In this document: positions 54,006 to 63,674 of the stretch, piece after piece | Numbering within the stretch: position 1 is the first letter of the stretch | Layout: each line of letters starts with the position of its first letter | DNA from: Nocardiopsis listeri NBRC 13360 | Lineage (GTDB): Bacteria > Actinomycetota > Actinomycetes > Streptosporangiales > Streptosporangiaceae | Assembly: GCF_001570765.1 (NCBI RefSeq) | Contig: NZ_BCSH01000021.1 | Span: 1 to 64,000 of the forward strand | Reading direction: 5' to 3' | DNA: 64,000 nt | Position numbers and translations under genes: made by a program | Notes under the pieces: model-generated | Databases searched by the model: none | What the model saw: only the letters and a program-made list of their open reading frames with translations | Told to the model about the DNA's origin: nothing

Positions 54006-55199
54006 GTGACCACCTTTACTTCGCGTACCCAGGACACGTCCGAGCTGGACAAGGATCCGGCCTTCGCCATGCATCGCGGTGGCAAGCTCCATGTCACCTC
54101 CTCCGTGGACGTCAGCGACCACGCGGGACTCTCCCTGGCCTACACGCCGGGTGTCGCCCGCGTCTGCGACGCGATCGCCGAGGACGCCGAGCTGGTCGAG
54201 ACCTACACCTGGAAGAGCAACCTGGTCGCCGTCGTCACCGACGGCACCGCCGTTCTGGGTCTGGGCAACATCGGGCCGGAGGCCTCCCTGCCGGTCATGG
54301 AGGGCAAGTCGCTGCTGTTCAAGCAGTTCGGCGACGTCGACTCCGTGCCGATCGCCCTCAACTGCACCGACGTCGACGAGATCGTCGAGACCGTCGTGCG
54401 CATGTCGCCGTCCTTCGGTGGCGTCAACCTGGAGGACATCTCCGCTCCGCGCTGCTTCGAGATCGAGGACAAGCTGCGTGAGCGCCTGGACGTCCCGGTC
54501 TTCCACGACGACCAGCACGGCACCGCCATCGTGACCGTCGCCGCGCTGCACAACGCGGCCCGCCTCACCGGCCGTACCCTGGCCGACCTGCGGGTCGTCG
54601 TCTCCGGTGCGGGCGCCGCCGGCGTCGCCGTCACCAAGATGCTCGTCGACGGAGGCATCGGCGACATCGCCGTCGCCGATTCCAAGGGCATGATCTACGA
54701 AGGTCGGGAGAGCCTGACCCCGGTCAAGCGGGAACTGGCCGCCATCAGCAACAAGGCCGGCCTGAAGGGCTCCATCGAGAGCGCGTTGGAGGGCGCCGAC
54801 GTGTTCGTCGGTCTGTCCGCAGGTGAGGTCCCCGAGGCGGTCGTGGCCACCATGGCCGATGACGCCATCATCTTCGCCATGGCCAACCCCAACCCGGAGG
54901 TCCACCCGGACGTCGCCCGTAAGCACGCGAGCGTCGTCGCCACCGGGCGCAGCGACTTCCCGAACCAGATCAACAACGTCCTGGCCTTCCCCGGCGTGTT
55001 CCGGGGAGCCCTCGACGTCCAGGCCTCCGACATCACCGAGAACATGAAGCTGGCCGCGGCCAAGGCCATCGCCGACCTCATCGGTGACGACCTGAGCGCC
55101 GACTACGTCATCCCGAGCACGTTCGACGAGCGCGTGGTCCCGGCGGTCTCCGCCGCGGTCGCCGCCCAGGCCCGTGAGGACGGCGTCGCCCGCCGCTGA
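54006..55199 (+). CDS. NAD(P)-dependent malic enzyme
   Basis: This 397-residue enzyme oxidatively decarboxylates malate to pyruvate, giving NAD(P)H and feeding anaplerotic balance. It has the small-form malic enzyme layout: N-terminal domain with YTPGVARVCDAI and Lys in the KSNLVAVVTDGTAVLGLGNIG stretch, metal-binding VFHDDQHGTAIV, and the Rossmann segment VVVSGAGAAGVAVTKML. C-terminal motifs are FAMANPNPEVHP and GRSDFPNQINNVLAFPG. The GTG start lies four bases after a TGAG without a strong SD. A clear terminator follows. Confidence 0.95.
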   Translation: MTTFTSRTQDTSELDKDPAFAMHRGGKLHVTSSVDVSDHAGLSLAYTPGVARVCDAIAEDAELVETYTWKSNLVAVVTDGTAVLGLGNIGPEASLPVMEGKSLLFKQFGDVDSVPIALNCTDVDEIVETVVRMSPSFGGVNLEDISAPRCFEIEDKLRERLDVPVFHDDQHGTAIVTVAALHNAARLTGRTLADLRVVVSGAGAAGVAVTKMLVDGGIGDIAVADSKGMIYEGRESLTPVKRELAAISNKAGLKGSIESALEGADVFVGLSAGEVPEAVVATMADDAIIFAMANPNPEVHPDVARKHASVVATGRSDFPNQINNVLAFPGVFRGALDVQASDITENMKLAAAKAIADLIGDDLSADYVIPSTFDERVVPAVSAAVAAQAREDGVARR

Positions 55200-55210
55200 C
55201 GCGGCTCCAG

Positions 55211-55245
55211 GGCCCGCGCGATCCACACGGTCGCGCGGGCCTTTT
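55211..55245 (+). terminator. Intrinsic terminator of the malic enzyme gene
   Basis: GGCCCGCGCGA (55211-55221) pairs with TCGCGCGGGCC (55231-55241), followed by TTTT. Confidence 0.93.
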
Positions 55246-55402
55246 CCACGCCGGGGTAGGGACGGGGCCACCATCCCCGGGGGAGTAGGGCCACCACGGG
55301 TTCGGGGGATGGACGTAGTGCTCCGTGAGGGGCTGCGCTCGTAGGTTTTCCAGGGTTGGAATCACGCCGTTCGAACGGCCTCAGACCCCTGGGACGACCC
55401 TC

Positions 55403-56938
55403 ATGGAACCGACCTCCCCGCCCGCGCGCGAGCCCCGAAGAACCGGCCGATGGATCGCGATGTCCCTGCTCGTAGTGGCCACCGTAGGCGCGGTGACCAT
55501 GGTTCCGCGCCCCTACGAACTCGACGACCGGGTCGAGGGCGACCGTGGGATAGCGGCGTCGGTACGAGAGGGGATCGGCGACACCACCGGCTACCACGGA
55601 CTTTCCGTGGCCCTCGTCGAACCCGATCCCGAGGGCGGACACCGCGTCCGCTCGGCGGGGCTCGGCTCGGTCGGAGACGAGGGGGAAGGGGTGGGTGAGG
55701 ACACCCCCTTCGGGTCCGCCTCGGTGGCCAAGGTGCTGCCCGGGATGCTGCTCGCCGACATGGTGGATCGGGGCGAACTCGACCTGGACACACGAGTGGG
55801 GGAACTGCTGCCGGACCTGGACCCCGTCGATCCCGCCATCGCCGACATCACCGTGGAGGAACTGGCCACCCACACCTCGGGGTTGTCCCGGGAGGAGACG
55901 ACCCTGCCCCAGACCCTCTGGCAGTTCGTCGCCAAACGCCACCCCGACCCCGCCGGATCGGTCGACGACTTCCTCGACGAGGTGGCCACGCGGGCGCGCG
56001 TCGACCCCGAGCTGCGGGGGACCAACGTCTACTCCAACACCGGTTTCGGCCTGCTCGGGCACGCGTTGGCGGCCCGGTCCGGGACCGACTACGCCGATCT
56101 GGTCCGTGAACGCCTCCTGGAACCGCTGGGTATGGAGCACACCCACGTGTGGTCGGACCAGGACGGGGCCGACCCCGTCGTGCACGACGCGGACCGGGGC
56201 CGGGCCATCGACCTGGATCGCACGGTCGCTTCCGGGCCTTGGGGTGGAGTGACCACGACCGCCGGCGACCTCGGACTGCTCCTCGCGGCGATGCTGGACG
56301 GCTCGGCGCCGGGATCCTGGGCGGCCGAACCCGTGGCCACGGGTGACGTCGCCCGCCGGGAACAGGGACTGGGCTGGTACGTGGAGACGCTCGGCGGCAA
56401 GGAGATCACCGCGCACGGCGGCAACGCCACGACCAACGGCCACACCGCCTGGATCGGCTACTCCGGTGACCGGGGAGCCGTGGTCCTGTCGAACACGCAC
56501 CGGTACAGCGAGGACATCGGCATCCGCCTGCTCGGGGTCGACGAACCCAGCCCGGACAACGTGGCCGGAGAGCGGTTGTACGCCACCGTGACGGTGATCC
56601 TGGCACTGCTGCCCGGAGCCCTGTTCCTGGGCTTCGCCGCCCGGCGTCGCCCCCGGCCAATGATGCGTCGGCCCACGGACCGGGCGGGTCTGGTCGCCTA
56701 CGGGACGCTCACGGTCGCGCTGCTCGGGTACGTCCACCTCGCCGGTTTCTGGCACCTGGTCTCCCCGGGGGTGTGGGCGGCCGGGGTGTTCCTGGCCGGG
56801 GCCGCGGCCGTGGTCGGGGCCCGACGATGGTCGGGCCTGCCCACCACCAGGGGCGGCACGCCTTGGCTCAGACGGGCGCTGACCGGCCTCGTCGCCTTCG
56901 CCGGTCTCACGCTCCTGGTGGGTCTTGCCATGCTCTGA
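55403..56938 (+). CDS. Membrane-bound serine hydrolase (beta-lactamase/AmpC-like)
   Basis: This 511-residue protein has an N-terminal transmembrane anchor (about 17-35) and an extracellular class C beta-lactamase-like domain. SxxK is at Ser109-V-A-Lys112, YSN at Tyr210-Ser211-Asn212, and the HGG triad at 338-340 in place of KTG. Three or four C-terminal helices span about 390-511. It is likely a D-amino-acid esterase or peptidase acting on envelope material, rather than a resistance enzyme. The start ATG 55403 fits the signal-anchor; the SD is weak. Upstream frame is not conserved in style. Confidence 0.88.
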   Translation: MEPTSPPAREPRRTGRWIAMSLLVVATVGAVTMVPRPYELDDRVEGDRGIAASVREGIGDTTGYHGLSVALVEPDPEGGHRVRSAGLGSVGDEGEGVGEDTPFGSASVAKVLPGMLLADMVDRGELDLDTRVGELLPDLDPVDPAIADITVEELATHTSGLSREETTLPQTLWQFVAKRHPDPAGSVDDFLDEVATRARVDPELRGTNVYSNTGFGLLGHALAARSGTDYADLVRERLLEPLGMEHTHVWSDQDGADPVVHDADRGRAIDLDRTVASGPWGGVTTTAGDLGLLLAAMLDGSAPGSWAAEPVATGDVARREQGLGWYVETLGGKEITAHGGNATTNGHTAWIGYSGDRGAVVLSNTHRYSEDIGIRLLGVDEPSPDNVAGERLYATVTVILALLPGALFLGFAARRRPRPMMRRPTDRAGLVAYGTLTVALLGYVHLAGFWHLVSPGVWAAGVFLAGAAAVVGARRWSGLPTTRGGTPWLRRALTGLVAFAGLTLLVGLAML

Positions 56939-56959
56939 CACCGTGCGTCGTCGGAACGA

Positions 56960-57139
56960 TCACATCAGCTCCGCTGGTGAGTCGAACTCCTCCTTCAGGA
57001 GATCGAACGCCCTGCGCAGCTCGGCCAAGGCGGCGTCCGGGGTGTCACCCTCGCCACGGGTGGCAGCCCCCGAAGACAGACGGGCGTGGGCACTCCACAC
57101 GCCGTCCGCGTCCTGCTCGATCGTGTACGGAACCAGCAC
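56960..57139 (-). CDS. HicB-like small protein
   Basis: This 59-residue frame reads from GTG 57139 with AAGGAAG six bases upstream. It encodes VLVPYTIEQDADGVWSAHAR, a loop with GxGDTPDAALAELRRAFDLLKEEF, and ends in AELM. The pattern of two strands with DxDGxW, then a GDT helix-start and an Ala/Leu-rich helix, is the HicB/UPF0150 fold. No HicA toxin (small dsRNA-binding-like protein) is adjacent, so it is an orphan or has a non-TA role. It is preceded on the same strand by the strong terminator at 57173-57214. Confidence 0.7.
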   Translation of the reverse strand: MLVPYTIEQDADGVWSAHARLSSGAATRGEGDTPDAALAELRRAFDLLKEEFDSPAELM

Positions 57140-57172
57140 CGCTTCTTCCTTCTGGATCGGATGATTCGACGA

Positions 57173-57214
57173 GGGGCCCGGGAGACCACGCCCCCGTGTG
57201 GTCTCCCGGGCCCC
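57173..57214 (-). terminator. 17-bp perfect-stem terminator of the PadR-DUF4097 operon
   Basis: GGGGCCCGGGAGACCAC (57173-57189) pairs perfectly with its complement at 57198-57214 around an 8-base loop, 13 bases beyond the PadR-like gene stop. Confidence 0.92.
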
Positions 57215-57226
57215 TCCGGCGTCGAC

Positions 57227-58237
57227 TCAGTCGCGCCGTTCCTGGCCCTCACCGGTGGCGGTGGACCAGGGATCACCGCCCGAGGGCGGCATCGGCCGAG
57301 CCTTCGGCTCCTGTGAGGGGTCCGCGTCCCCCGGCTCGGACCCTTGCCCGGCGGGTCTCTCGGTGGTCTGTTCACTCTTGCCCGACGTCGGTTCGGACCC
57401 GGCGCGTTCCCCCTCGGCCGGCCCCCACCGGCCCACGTCGCGGCGGATCACCTCGACCGTGTCGTCGAGGATGCGGCGCAGGTCGTTCGCGGCGGACCCG
57501 CCGACCTGACCGGCGCCCCGGAGCATGTCCCGAACCCGAACGGAGAAGTCCTTCAGGGCGTGTTCGAACTCCGGCCCCTCGTGCCCGCTCCCCTTGCGCC
57601 CCGCGTCATCACGCTCGGCCTCGTCGCGCTCGGATCCTTCCGCCGAGCCCTCACCGCGACGCTCGGACTCGGTGCGCCCCCAGGCGGCACCGAACGCCCC
57701 GAAGCCCTGGGCGAACCGATCCCACTCACGAGCCCACACGCCACCGTCCCCGCAGTCCCGGGGGCGGCCCCGCCCACGACGGTCCTGGTCCTCCGCCTCC
57801 CCCGCGTCCTCGGAGGTCTTGGTCCCCTCGGCGCGTTCGGTCCCCTCACGGCGGGCGCCGCCCGCGGTGAACTTCAGTTCCTCGCGCAGGGAGCCGATGG
57901 TGGCGCGCACGTCCTGCTTGACCGCGCGGGCGATGTCGCGCACCGAGTCGGTGATCTCCCGCTCCAGGTCGTCCAGGTCGCTCTCGCGGGCGCGCAGCTC
58001 CTCACGTCCCTTGTCGGTGAGGCTGTACACCTTGCGGCCACCCTCCTCGGTGTGGGTGACCAGGCCCTCCTCCTCCAACCGGGCGAGCCGAGGGTAGATG
58101 GTGCCGGGAGAGGGCGAGTACACGCCAAGGAAGCGGTCGCGCAGCAGACTGATGATCTCGTAGCCGTGGCGTGGGCTCTCGTCGAGCAGCTTGAGCAGGT
58201 ACAGGCGCAGTCTGCCGTGGCCGAAGATGGTGCTCAT
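57227..58237 (-). CDS. PadR regulator with long disordered C-terminal extension
   Basis: This is a 336-residue protein. The first about 110 residues are a PadR winged helix (MSTIFGHGRLRLYLLKLLDE, SPRHGYEIISLLRDRFLG, SPGTIYPRLARLEEEGLV). A coiled-coil helix with RARESDLDDLEREITDSVRDIARAVKQDVRATIG follows, then a long Glu/Gly/Arg/Asp-rich disordered region. A further helical segment near 240-275 (EFEHALKDFSVRVRDMLRGAGQ) comes before a polar tail. Ordinary PadR proteins end at about 110-180 residues. ATG 58237 overlaps the DUF4097 stop by ATGA. It probably represses its own operon through the sites at 59123-59158. Confidence 0.88.
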   Translation of the reverse strand: MSTIFGHGRLRLYLLKLLDESPRHGYEIISLLRDRFLGVYSPSPGTIYPRLARLEEEGLVTHTEEGGRKVYSLTDKGREELRARESDLDDLEREITDSVRDIARAVKQDVRATIGSLREELKFTAGGARREGTERAEGTKTSEDAGEAEDQDRRGRGRPRDCGDGGVWAREWDRFAQGFGAFGAAWGRTESERRGEGSAEGSERDEAERDDAGRKGSGHEGPEFEHALKDFSVRVRDMLRGAGQVGGSAANDLRRILDDTVEVIRRDVGRWGPAEGERAGSEPTSGKSEQTTERPAGQGSEPGDADPSQEPKARPMPPSGGDPWSTATGEGQERRD

Positions 58238-59088
58238 GAGGCCCCCTCTGGGATCGCGGCCGGAGCCTCGGGCGCACGACGCAGCAGCGCCGTCCGACCG
58301 GACACGGTGTTGACACTGATGGTGGCGGGGTCCACGCCCACGCCGATCTTCCCGCTCAGGGTGTTGCGGGCCGGCGCGGTGTTGCGGTCCAACCCGAAGT
58401 CGGAGTCGACCCCACCGGTCATGGTGCGCAACTCGACGTTGGCGGAGCTCTCCGCGGGGACCCGCAGGGCCACCTCGCCGGACACGGTCGTCACCCGAAC
58501 CCGCGCCGAGGTCGAGAGGTCGGTGTCGACCAGGACCGATCCGGAGACGGTCTTGGCCCGCAGCTCGGAGAGCCGGCCGCCGGCCACGGCCAGTTGCCCG
58601 GTGGCGCTGTTGAAGCCCAGGGTGCCACCCGGTCCGCGTACCGAGGCGCTGCCGTCGGCGGTGTTCAGGTCGGTCTCGCCCGAGACCTCGTCCAGGGTGA
58701 TCTCGCCGGTGGCGGTCCTGATCCTGGTGCGGGCGCTGAGCCCGGCCGCCACCACGGGCGCGGTGGCCGTGGACACCTCCACCGGGCAGTCCCGGGGGAC
58801 CCTGAGGTTCACGGTGACCCGACGCGAGTGCACGTTCTTGTAGCCGGTCAGCTGGAGGGGCTTGAGCCGGTCGAGGAACCCCTGGCCGGTCAGGTCCCGG
58901 TAGTGGATGGTGAGGATCCCGGCCTCCTGGGTGACCTCCAGGGGCTCGCCCTCGATGTCGGTGATCTCGAAGGTCACCGGGTCGTCGGTGGGAATGATGT
59001 TGACCTGTCCGCCGACGATTCGTACCTTCAGGGCGACGATGCCGTCCAAGGTGTGCGTCATCGGACTGTCGATGGTCCAACTTGCCAT
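58234..59088 (-). CDS. DUF4097 beta-strand repeat protein
   Basis: This 284-residue soluble protein is made of short repeated beta strands in a right-handed ladder, with recurring S-x-T/V-SGxV units such as TATGEITLDEVSGETDLNTA and TVSGSVLVDTDL. It has no signal peptide. DUF4097 proteins often pair with PadR-type regulators or bactofilin-like systems and may scaffold or sense at the envelope. It is the first gene of a two-gene minus-strand operon with the PadR protein. Two GATATGTCG repeats lie upstream. Confidence 0.88.
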   Translation of the reverse strand: MASWTIDSPMTHTLDGIVALKVRIVGGQVNIIPTDDPVTFEITDIEGEPLEVTQEAGILTIHYRDLTGQGFLDRLKPLQLTGYKNVHSRRVTVNLRVPRDCPVEVSTATAPVVAAGLSARTRIRTATGEITLDEVSGETDLNTADGSASVRGPGGTLGFNSATGQLAVAGGRLSELRAKTVSGSVLVDTDLSTSARVRVTTVSGEVALRVPAESSANVELRTMTGGVDSDFGLDRNTAPARNTLSGKIGVGVDPATISVNTVSGRTALLRRAPEAPAAIPEGAS

Positions 59089-59122
59089 CGTGAACCCTTC
59101 CGTTCGCTCTCGATGTCTTCAC

Positions 59123-59158
59123 GATATGTCGCGTCTTCGGCGAACTCAAGATATGTCG
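59123..59158. promoter_or_regulatory. Candidate PadR operator: two GATATGTCG direct repeats
   Basis: GATATGTCG occurs at 59123-59131 and again at 59150-59158, 27 bases apart, directly upstream of the DUF4097-PadR operon. Near-palindromic ATAT cores are typical of PadR sites. Confidence 0.5.
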
Positions 59159-59316
59159 TGGATTTCGGGGGTCGAATCGGGGGATCCTCGGGGACGACCC
59201 TGAGCCAGGTGTGCGCGGCCGACCCACCGGAGCGGCCCCGAACACAAGCGAGGGGCCCGGGTCCACGTGGACCCGGGCCCCTCGGCCGGTACATCGCTCA
59301 GCGCGATGCCTCGTCG

Positions 59317-59493
59317 CTACTCCTCCTCGTCGTCAAGCCGGGCCAACCAGGTGGCCAGCCGTTCGACGGGCGTCTCGAACTCGGGGTTGACGTCGGTGAA
59401 CACCCGCAGCTGCTCGGCGAGCCAGGCGAAGCTGACCTCCTCGTCGCCGCGGCGGTTCTCCAACTCCTCGATTCCTCGATCGGTGAAGTACAT
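59317..59493 (-). CDS. DUF6104 small protein downstream of kgd
   Basis: This is a 58-residue acidic protein: MYFTDRGIEELENRRGDEEV, then a helical middle with FAWLAEQLRVFTDVNPEFE, and a C-terminal helix ending LARLDDEEE. It matches the actinobacterial DUF6104 family, found next to kgd. It starts 15 bases after the kgd stop, with GGAAG as SD, so it is certainly co-transcribed. Function unknown; a small partner or regulator of 2-oxoglutarate metabolism is an inference from position. Confidence 0.85.
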   Translation of the reverse strand: MYFTDRGIEELENRRGDEEVSFAWLAEQLRVFTDVNPEFETPVERLATWLARLDDEEE

Positions 59494-59507
59494 GGTTTCT
59501 TCCGTCG

Positions 59508-62500
59508 CTATTCCGCGGGCGGGAACACCGTGTCCACCAGGGCACGCTGTTCGGCCTCGTGGCGCTTGGCCGAACCGGCCGCGGGCGCGGAGGAGGCCGG
59601 ACGCGAGATCCGGGTGAACGGGCGGTCGAGCTGCTCGGAGAAGACCAGCGCGACGAAGGGCCACGGACCCATGTTCGCCGGCTCCTCCTGGACCCACAGG
59701 ACCTCGCCCGAGTTCGGGTAGGCCTTGAGCTGCTCGCGGATCTCCTCGATCGGCAGCGGGTACAGCCGCTCCGCGCGGATGATCGCGGTGTGCTTGTCCC
59801 CGCTCTTGCGGCGAGCCGCGTCCAGGTCGTAGTAGATCTTGCCGGAGCAGATGACCACACGACGGACCTTCTCCGGCGCGATCGAGTCGTCCCCGATCAG
59901 CGGCTGGAAGGAACCCGAGGTGAAGTCCTGGGCCGCCGAGGTCGCGCTCTTCAGACGCAGCAGCGACTTGGGCGTGAACACCACGAGCGGGCGCTCCAGC
60001 GGCGACTTGGCCTGCCAACGCAGCAGGTGGAAGTAGCTCGCCGGGGTGCTCGGCATCGCGACGGTCATGTTCTCCTGCGCGCACGACTGGAGGAACCGCT
60101 CGATGCGGGCCGAGGAGTGGTCCGGGCCCTGGCCCTCGTAGCCGTGCGGCAGCAGCATGGTGACGCTGGAGCGCTGGCCCCACTTCTGCTCGCCCGCGCT
60201 GATGTACTCGTCGATGATGGTCTGGGCGCCGTTGACGAAGTCGCCGAACTGCGCCTCCCACATCACCAGGGCGTTCGGACGGGTCAGCGAGTAGCCGTAC
60301 TCGAAGCCCAGCGCCGCGTACTCGCTCAGCAGCGAGTCGTAGGCGAGGAACTTCGTGGTCCCGTTGTCGAAGGCCTTCAGCGGGGTGTGGGTCTCGCCGG
60401 TCTCGCGGTCCATCAGTGTGGCGTGACGCTGGCCGAAGGTACCGCGTCGGCTGTCCTGACCGACCAGACGGACCGGGTGGTCGTCCAGCAGCAGGGAACC
60501 GAAGGCCAACAGCTCACCGGTGGCCCAGTCGATCGCGTCGCTCTCGACCATGGTCGCTCGACGGCTCAGCTGCGGGGCCAGGCGCGGGTGCGGCTTGAAG
60601 CCCTCGGGCAGGTTCACCTGGGTGTCGATGACCCGCTTGACCGTCTCCGAGGAGATCGCCGTCTCGATCTTGGAGTGATCCAGGCGGGACTCGGTGAACA
60701 CCTCGGGCTTGACCACGGAACCGGGCTCGATCGGCCTCTTCTCGACCTCACGGGTCTCGGTGAAGGCGCGTTCGAGCTCGCTCTGGTAGTCGCGCAGCGC
60801 CGACTCCGCCTCTTCCACCGTGATGTCACCGCGGCCGATGAGGGACTCGGTGAACAGCTTGCGGGTGGAGCGCTTGGCGTCGATGACGTCGTACATCAGC
60901 GGCTGGGTGAACGCGGGGTTGTCGCCCTCGTTGTGTCCACGACGCCGGTAGCAGACCAGGTCGATCACGACGTCCTTGTTGAACGCCTGACGGTAGGCGA
61001 AGGCCAGGTTCGCGACCCGGACCACGGCCTCGGGGTCGTCCCCGTTGACGTGGAAGATCGGAGCCTGCACCATGCGCGCGACGTCGGTGGCGTACACGCT
61101 GGAGCGGCTGTCGGACGGCGAGGTGGTGAAGCCCACCTGGTTGTTCACGATGACGTGCACCGTGCCGCCGGTCCGGTAACCGCGCAGCTGGGACAGGTTG
61201 AGGGTCTCGGCGACCACGCCCTGTCCGGCGAACGCCGCGTCACCGTGGATGAGGATGGGCAGCACGGTGAAGCCGTGCGGGCCCTTGTCCAGCACGTCCT
61301 GCTTGGCGCGGACGATGCCCTCGGCGACCGGGTTGACCGTCTCCAGGTGGGACGGGTTGGCGGCCAGCGAGATCTGGATCTTGTCGCCCTCGCGGGTCTC
61401 GAAGGTCCCCTCGGTGCCCAGGTGGTACTTGACGTCACCGGATCCGTGCGCGCTGCGCGGGTCGAGGTTGCCCTCGAACTCACCGAAGATCTGTCCGTAG
61501 GACTTGCCACAGATGTTGGCCAGCACGTTCAGGCGACCACGGTGGGCCATGCCGATGACGGCCTGGTCCAGCTCGGCCTTGGCGGCCTTGGAGATCACAC
61601 CGTCCAGCAGCGGGATCAGCGACTCTCCACCCTCGAGGGAGAAGCGCTTCTGACCCACGTACTTGGTCTGCAGGAAGGTCTCGAAGGCCTCCGCGCTGTT
61701 GAGCCGGTGCAGGATGTGCAGCTGCTCGTCACGGTCGAGCTTCTCGTGCTCGCGTTCGACGTGCGACTGGATCCACTCCCGCTCCTCCGGGCTCTGGATG
61801 TGCATGTACTCGATACCCACCGTGCGGCAGTAGGTGTCGCGCAGCACGCCCAGGACGTCGCGAAGCTTCATGACCTGCTTGCCGCCGAAGCCCCCGGTGG
61901 GGAACTCGCGGTCCAGGTCCCAGAGGGTCAGGCCGTGCTCGAGCACGTCCAGGTCCGGGTGCTTGCGCTGCTCGTGGGTGAGCGGGTTGGTGTCGGCCAT
62001 CAGGTGGCCGCGCACGCGGTAGGCGTGGATCAGCTCCTGGACCCGGGTGGTCTTGTCGAGCTGGGTGGCCGGGTTGACGTGGATGTCCTGGACCCAGCGG
62101 ACCGGCTCGTAGGGGATCCGCAGGGCGTTGAAGATCTCGTCGTAGAAACCGTCCTCGCCCAGCAGCAGCTGGTGGATCCGACGCAGGAACTCGCCCGACT
62201 GGGCGCCCTGGATGATCCGGTGGTCGTAGGTCGACGTGATCGTCATGACCTTGCTGATGCCCAGCTCGCTCAGGGTGTCCTGGGAGGCGCCCTGGAACTC
62301 GGCCGGGTACTCCATGGCGCCCACCGCGAGGATGGTGCCCTGACCGGGCATCAGACGCGGCACGGAGTGCACGGTGCCGATGCCGCCGGGGTTGGTCAGG
62401 CTGATCGTGGTGCCCTGGAAGTCCGGCACGGCCAGCTTGTTGTTGCGGGCCTTGCGGACCAGGTCCTCGTAGCCGCTCCAGAACTCGGCGAAGTCCATCT

Positions 62501-63140
62501 CCTCGGACTTCTTGACGGAGGGCACGACCAGCTGACGTGAGCCGTCGGGCTTGGGGAGGTCGATCGCCAGGCCGAAGTTCACGTGCTCGGGCTTGGCGAC
62601 GCCGGGCTTACCGTTGACCTCCGTGTAGGAGTGGTTCATCTCCGGCATCGACTCGAGCGCCCTGACCATGGCGTAGCCGATGAGGTGGGTGAAGGAGACC
62701 TTCCCCCCGCGGCTGCGTCGGAGATGGTTGTTGATGACGATGCGGTTGTCGAACAGCAGCTTGACCGGCACCGCGCGCACACTCGTCGCGGTGGGCATGG
62801 TCAGGCTGGAGTCCATGTTGGTCGCGGTACGGGCGGCCGCGCCACGCAGCCGCTCCTCCTTGACCTGGAGCCCATCGTCGCTGTCGGTGTTCTTGGGTGC
62901 GGCCGGAGTGGGCTTCTTCTTCGGAGCGGGGGCTGCGGGGGCCTTCTCGGTCTGCGCCTTAGCGGTCGCAGTGGCCCCACCCTTCCCGCCGCCCGAGTCC
63001 GCGGGCTTGTAGTCCGCGAAGAAGTTCCACCAAGCCTTGTCAACCGAATTCGGGTCGGTGAGGTACTTCTGGTAAAGCTCCTCGACCAGCCACTCGTTCG
63101 GGCCGAAATCTGTCAGGGGTTGAGACGCCTCAGACGACAC
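59508..63140 (-). CDS. kgd: Multifunctional 2-oxoglutarate metabolism enzyme (Kgd)
   Basis: This 1210-residue enzyme is the actinobacterial fusion of an E2-like acyltransferase domain and a thiamine-dependent 2-oxoglutarate decarboxylase E1. It carries out 2-oxoglutarate decarboxylation, 2-hydroxy-3-oxoadipate synthesis and part of the oxoglutarate dehydrogenase complex. The N-terminal [16 protein letters not shown] helix begins after the GTG start. A Pro/Ala/Lys linker is near 50-95, the acyltransferase with [13 protein letters not shown] is near 305, and the TPP/Mg motif [11 protein letters not shown] is near 630. The C-terminal E1 part extends to 1210. It lacks an N-terminal lipoyl domain, as expected. 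DUF6104 follows. Confidence 0.96.
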   Translation of the reverse strand: MSSEASQPLTDFGPNEWLVEELYQKYLTDPNSVDKAWWNFFADYKPADSGGGKGGATATAKAQTEKAPAAPAPKKKPTPAAPKNTDSDDGLQVKEERLRGAAARTATNMDSSLTMPTATSVRAVPVKLLFDNRIVINNHLRRSRGGKVSFTHLIGYAMVRALESMPEMNHSYTEVNGKPGVAKPEHVNFGLAIDLPKPDGSRQLVVPSVKKSEEMDFAEFWSGYEDLVRKARNNKLAVPDFQGTTISLTNPGGIGTVHSVPRLMPGQGTILAVGAMEYPAEFQGASQDTLSELGISKVMTITSTYDHRIIQGAQSGEFLRRIHQLLLGEDGFYDEIFNALRIPYEPVRWVQDIHVNPATQLDKTTRVQELIHAYRVRGHLMADTNPLTHEQRKHPDLDVLEHGLTLWDLDREFPTGGFGGKQVMKLRDVLGVLRDTYCRTVGIEYMHIQSPEEREWIQSHVEREHEKLDRDEQLHILHRLNSAEAFETFLQTKYVGQKRFSLEGGESLIPLLDGVISKAAKAELDQAVIGMAHRGRLNVLANICGKSYGQIFGEFEGNLDPRSAHGSGDVKYHLGTEGTFETREGDKIQISLAANPSHLETVNPVAEGIVRAKQDVLDKGPHGFTVLPILIHGDAAFAGQGVVAETLNLSQLRGYRTGGTVHVIVNNQVGFTTSPSDSRSSVYATDVARMVQAPIFHVNGDDPEAVVRVANLAFAYRQAFNKDVVIDLVCYRRRGHNEGDNPAFTQPLMYDVIDAKRSTRKLFTESLIGRGDITVEEAESALRDYQSELERAFTETREVEKRPIEPGSVVKPEVFTESRLDHSKIETAISSETVKRVIDTQVNLPEGFKPHPRLAPQLSRRATMVESDAIDWATGELLAFGSLLLDDHPVRLVGQDSRRGTFGQRHATLMDRETGETHTPLKAFDNGTTKFLAYDSLLSEYAALGFEYGYSLTRPNALVMWEAQFGDFVNGAQTIIDEYISAGEQKWGQRSSVTMLLPHGYEGQGPDHSSARIERFLQSCAQENMTVAMPSTPASYFHLLRWQAKSPLERPLVVFTPKSLLRLKSATSAAQDFTSGSFQPLIGDDSIAPEKVRRVVICSGKIYYDLDAARRKSGDKHTAIIRAERLYPLPIEEIREQLKAYPNSGEVLWVQEEPANMGPWPFVALVFSEQLDRPFTRISRPASSAPAAGSAKRHEAEQRALVDTVFPPAE

Positions 63141-63674
63141 GGCGGAGATCGCCCACTTCCGCTGCTCGCTTGTGAATGTTCAGGAAAGACGGGTGGCTGC
63201 CGGCAAGGCGGGCTCAAAGAAGCATGGAGTCGCTCCCCGTACGGGGAGTGTCTGACCAGGCCGGCACTCGTCGCGTACAAGGCTACTTGTACAGACCTCC
63301 CGGACGGGAACGCTGCGGTTGTTGAAACTGGGAGATAGCTAACAATCTTTCACACAAACCTTGGCTTTCCGTGGTCTCGTCCTTGCCCTGCGTGATGCTG
63401 ATGTCCTGTTTGTCCATGTCCGTAAGGGTTTTCGGTTCGTGTCGCCGTGACCACCCGTGGTCGATGGGAATGTGACACGACACACGTTTCCGTGGGCTCG
63501 GCCGAGGGGAACCGCGAGCCGATGGTGGAAACGCTGCTCCGGACCGCGAAACGCATGTGCCGGCGGCCCTGGGTACACGGATCTACGTGCTCTCTCCGAT
63601 TCCTCCTCCGCGTCGCCACCATCCTGCCTACGATGCGCCTACGTACAGCGGGAACACCGGGCGAGGGAGAACCC
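63141..63674. other. Divergent intergenic region between kgd and blaI
   Basis: This 534-base region carries the promoters of kgd (minus) and the BlaI-type gene (plus). A perfect 16-base palindrome CTCCCCGTACGGGGAG is at 63232-63247. Near 63630-63650, CCTACG repeats precede the BlaI gene and may be part of its operator. No gene or known RNA is visible. Confidence 0.45.

Noticed and set aside
55403-56938. Antibiotic-resistance beta-lactamase
   Set aside because: The protein is membrane-anchored with extra C-terminal helices and HGG instead of KTG, typical of general serine hydrolases.
59559-62540. A 993-codon open frame on the plus strand inside kgd
   Set aside because: It is an antisense shadow of kgd; kgd motifs are complete on the minus strand.
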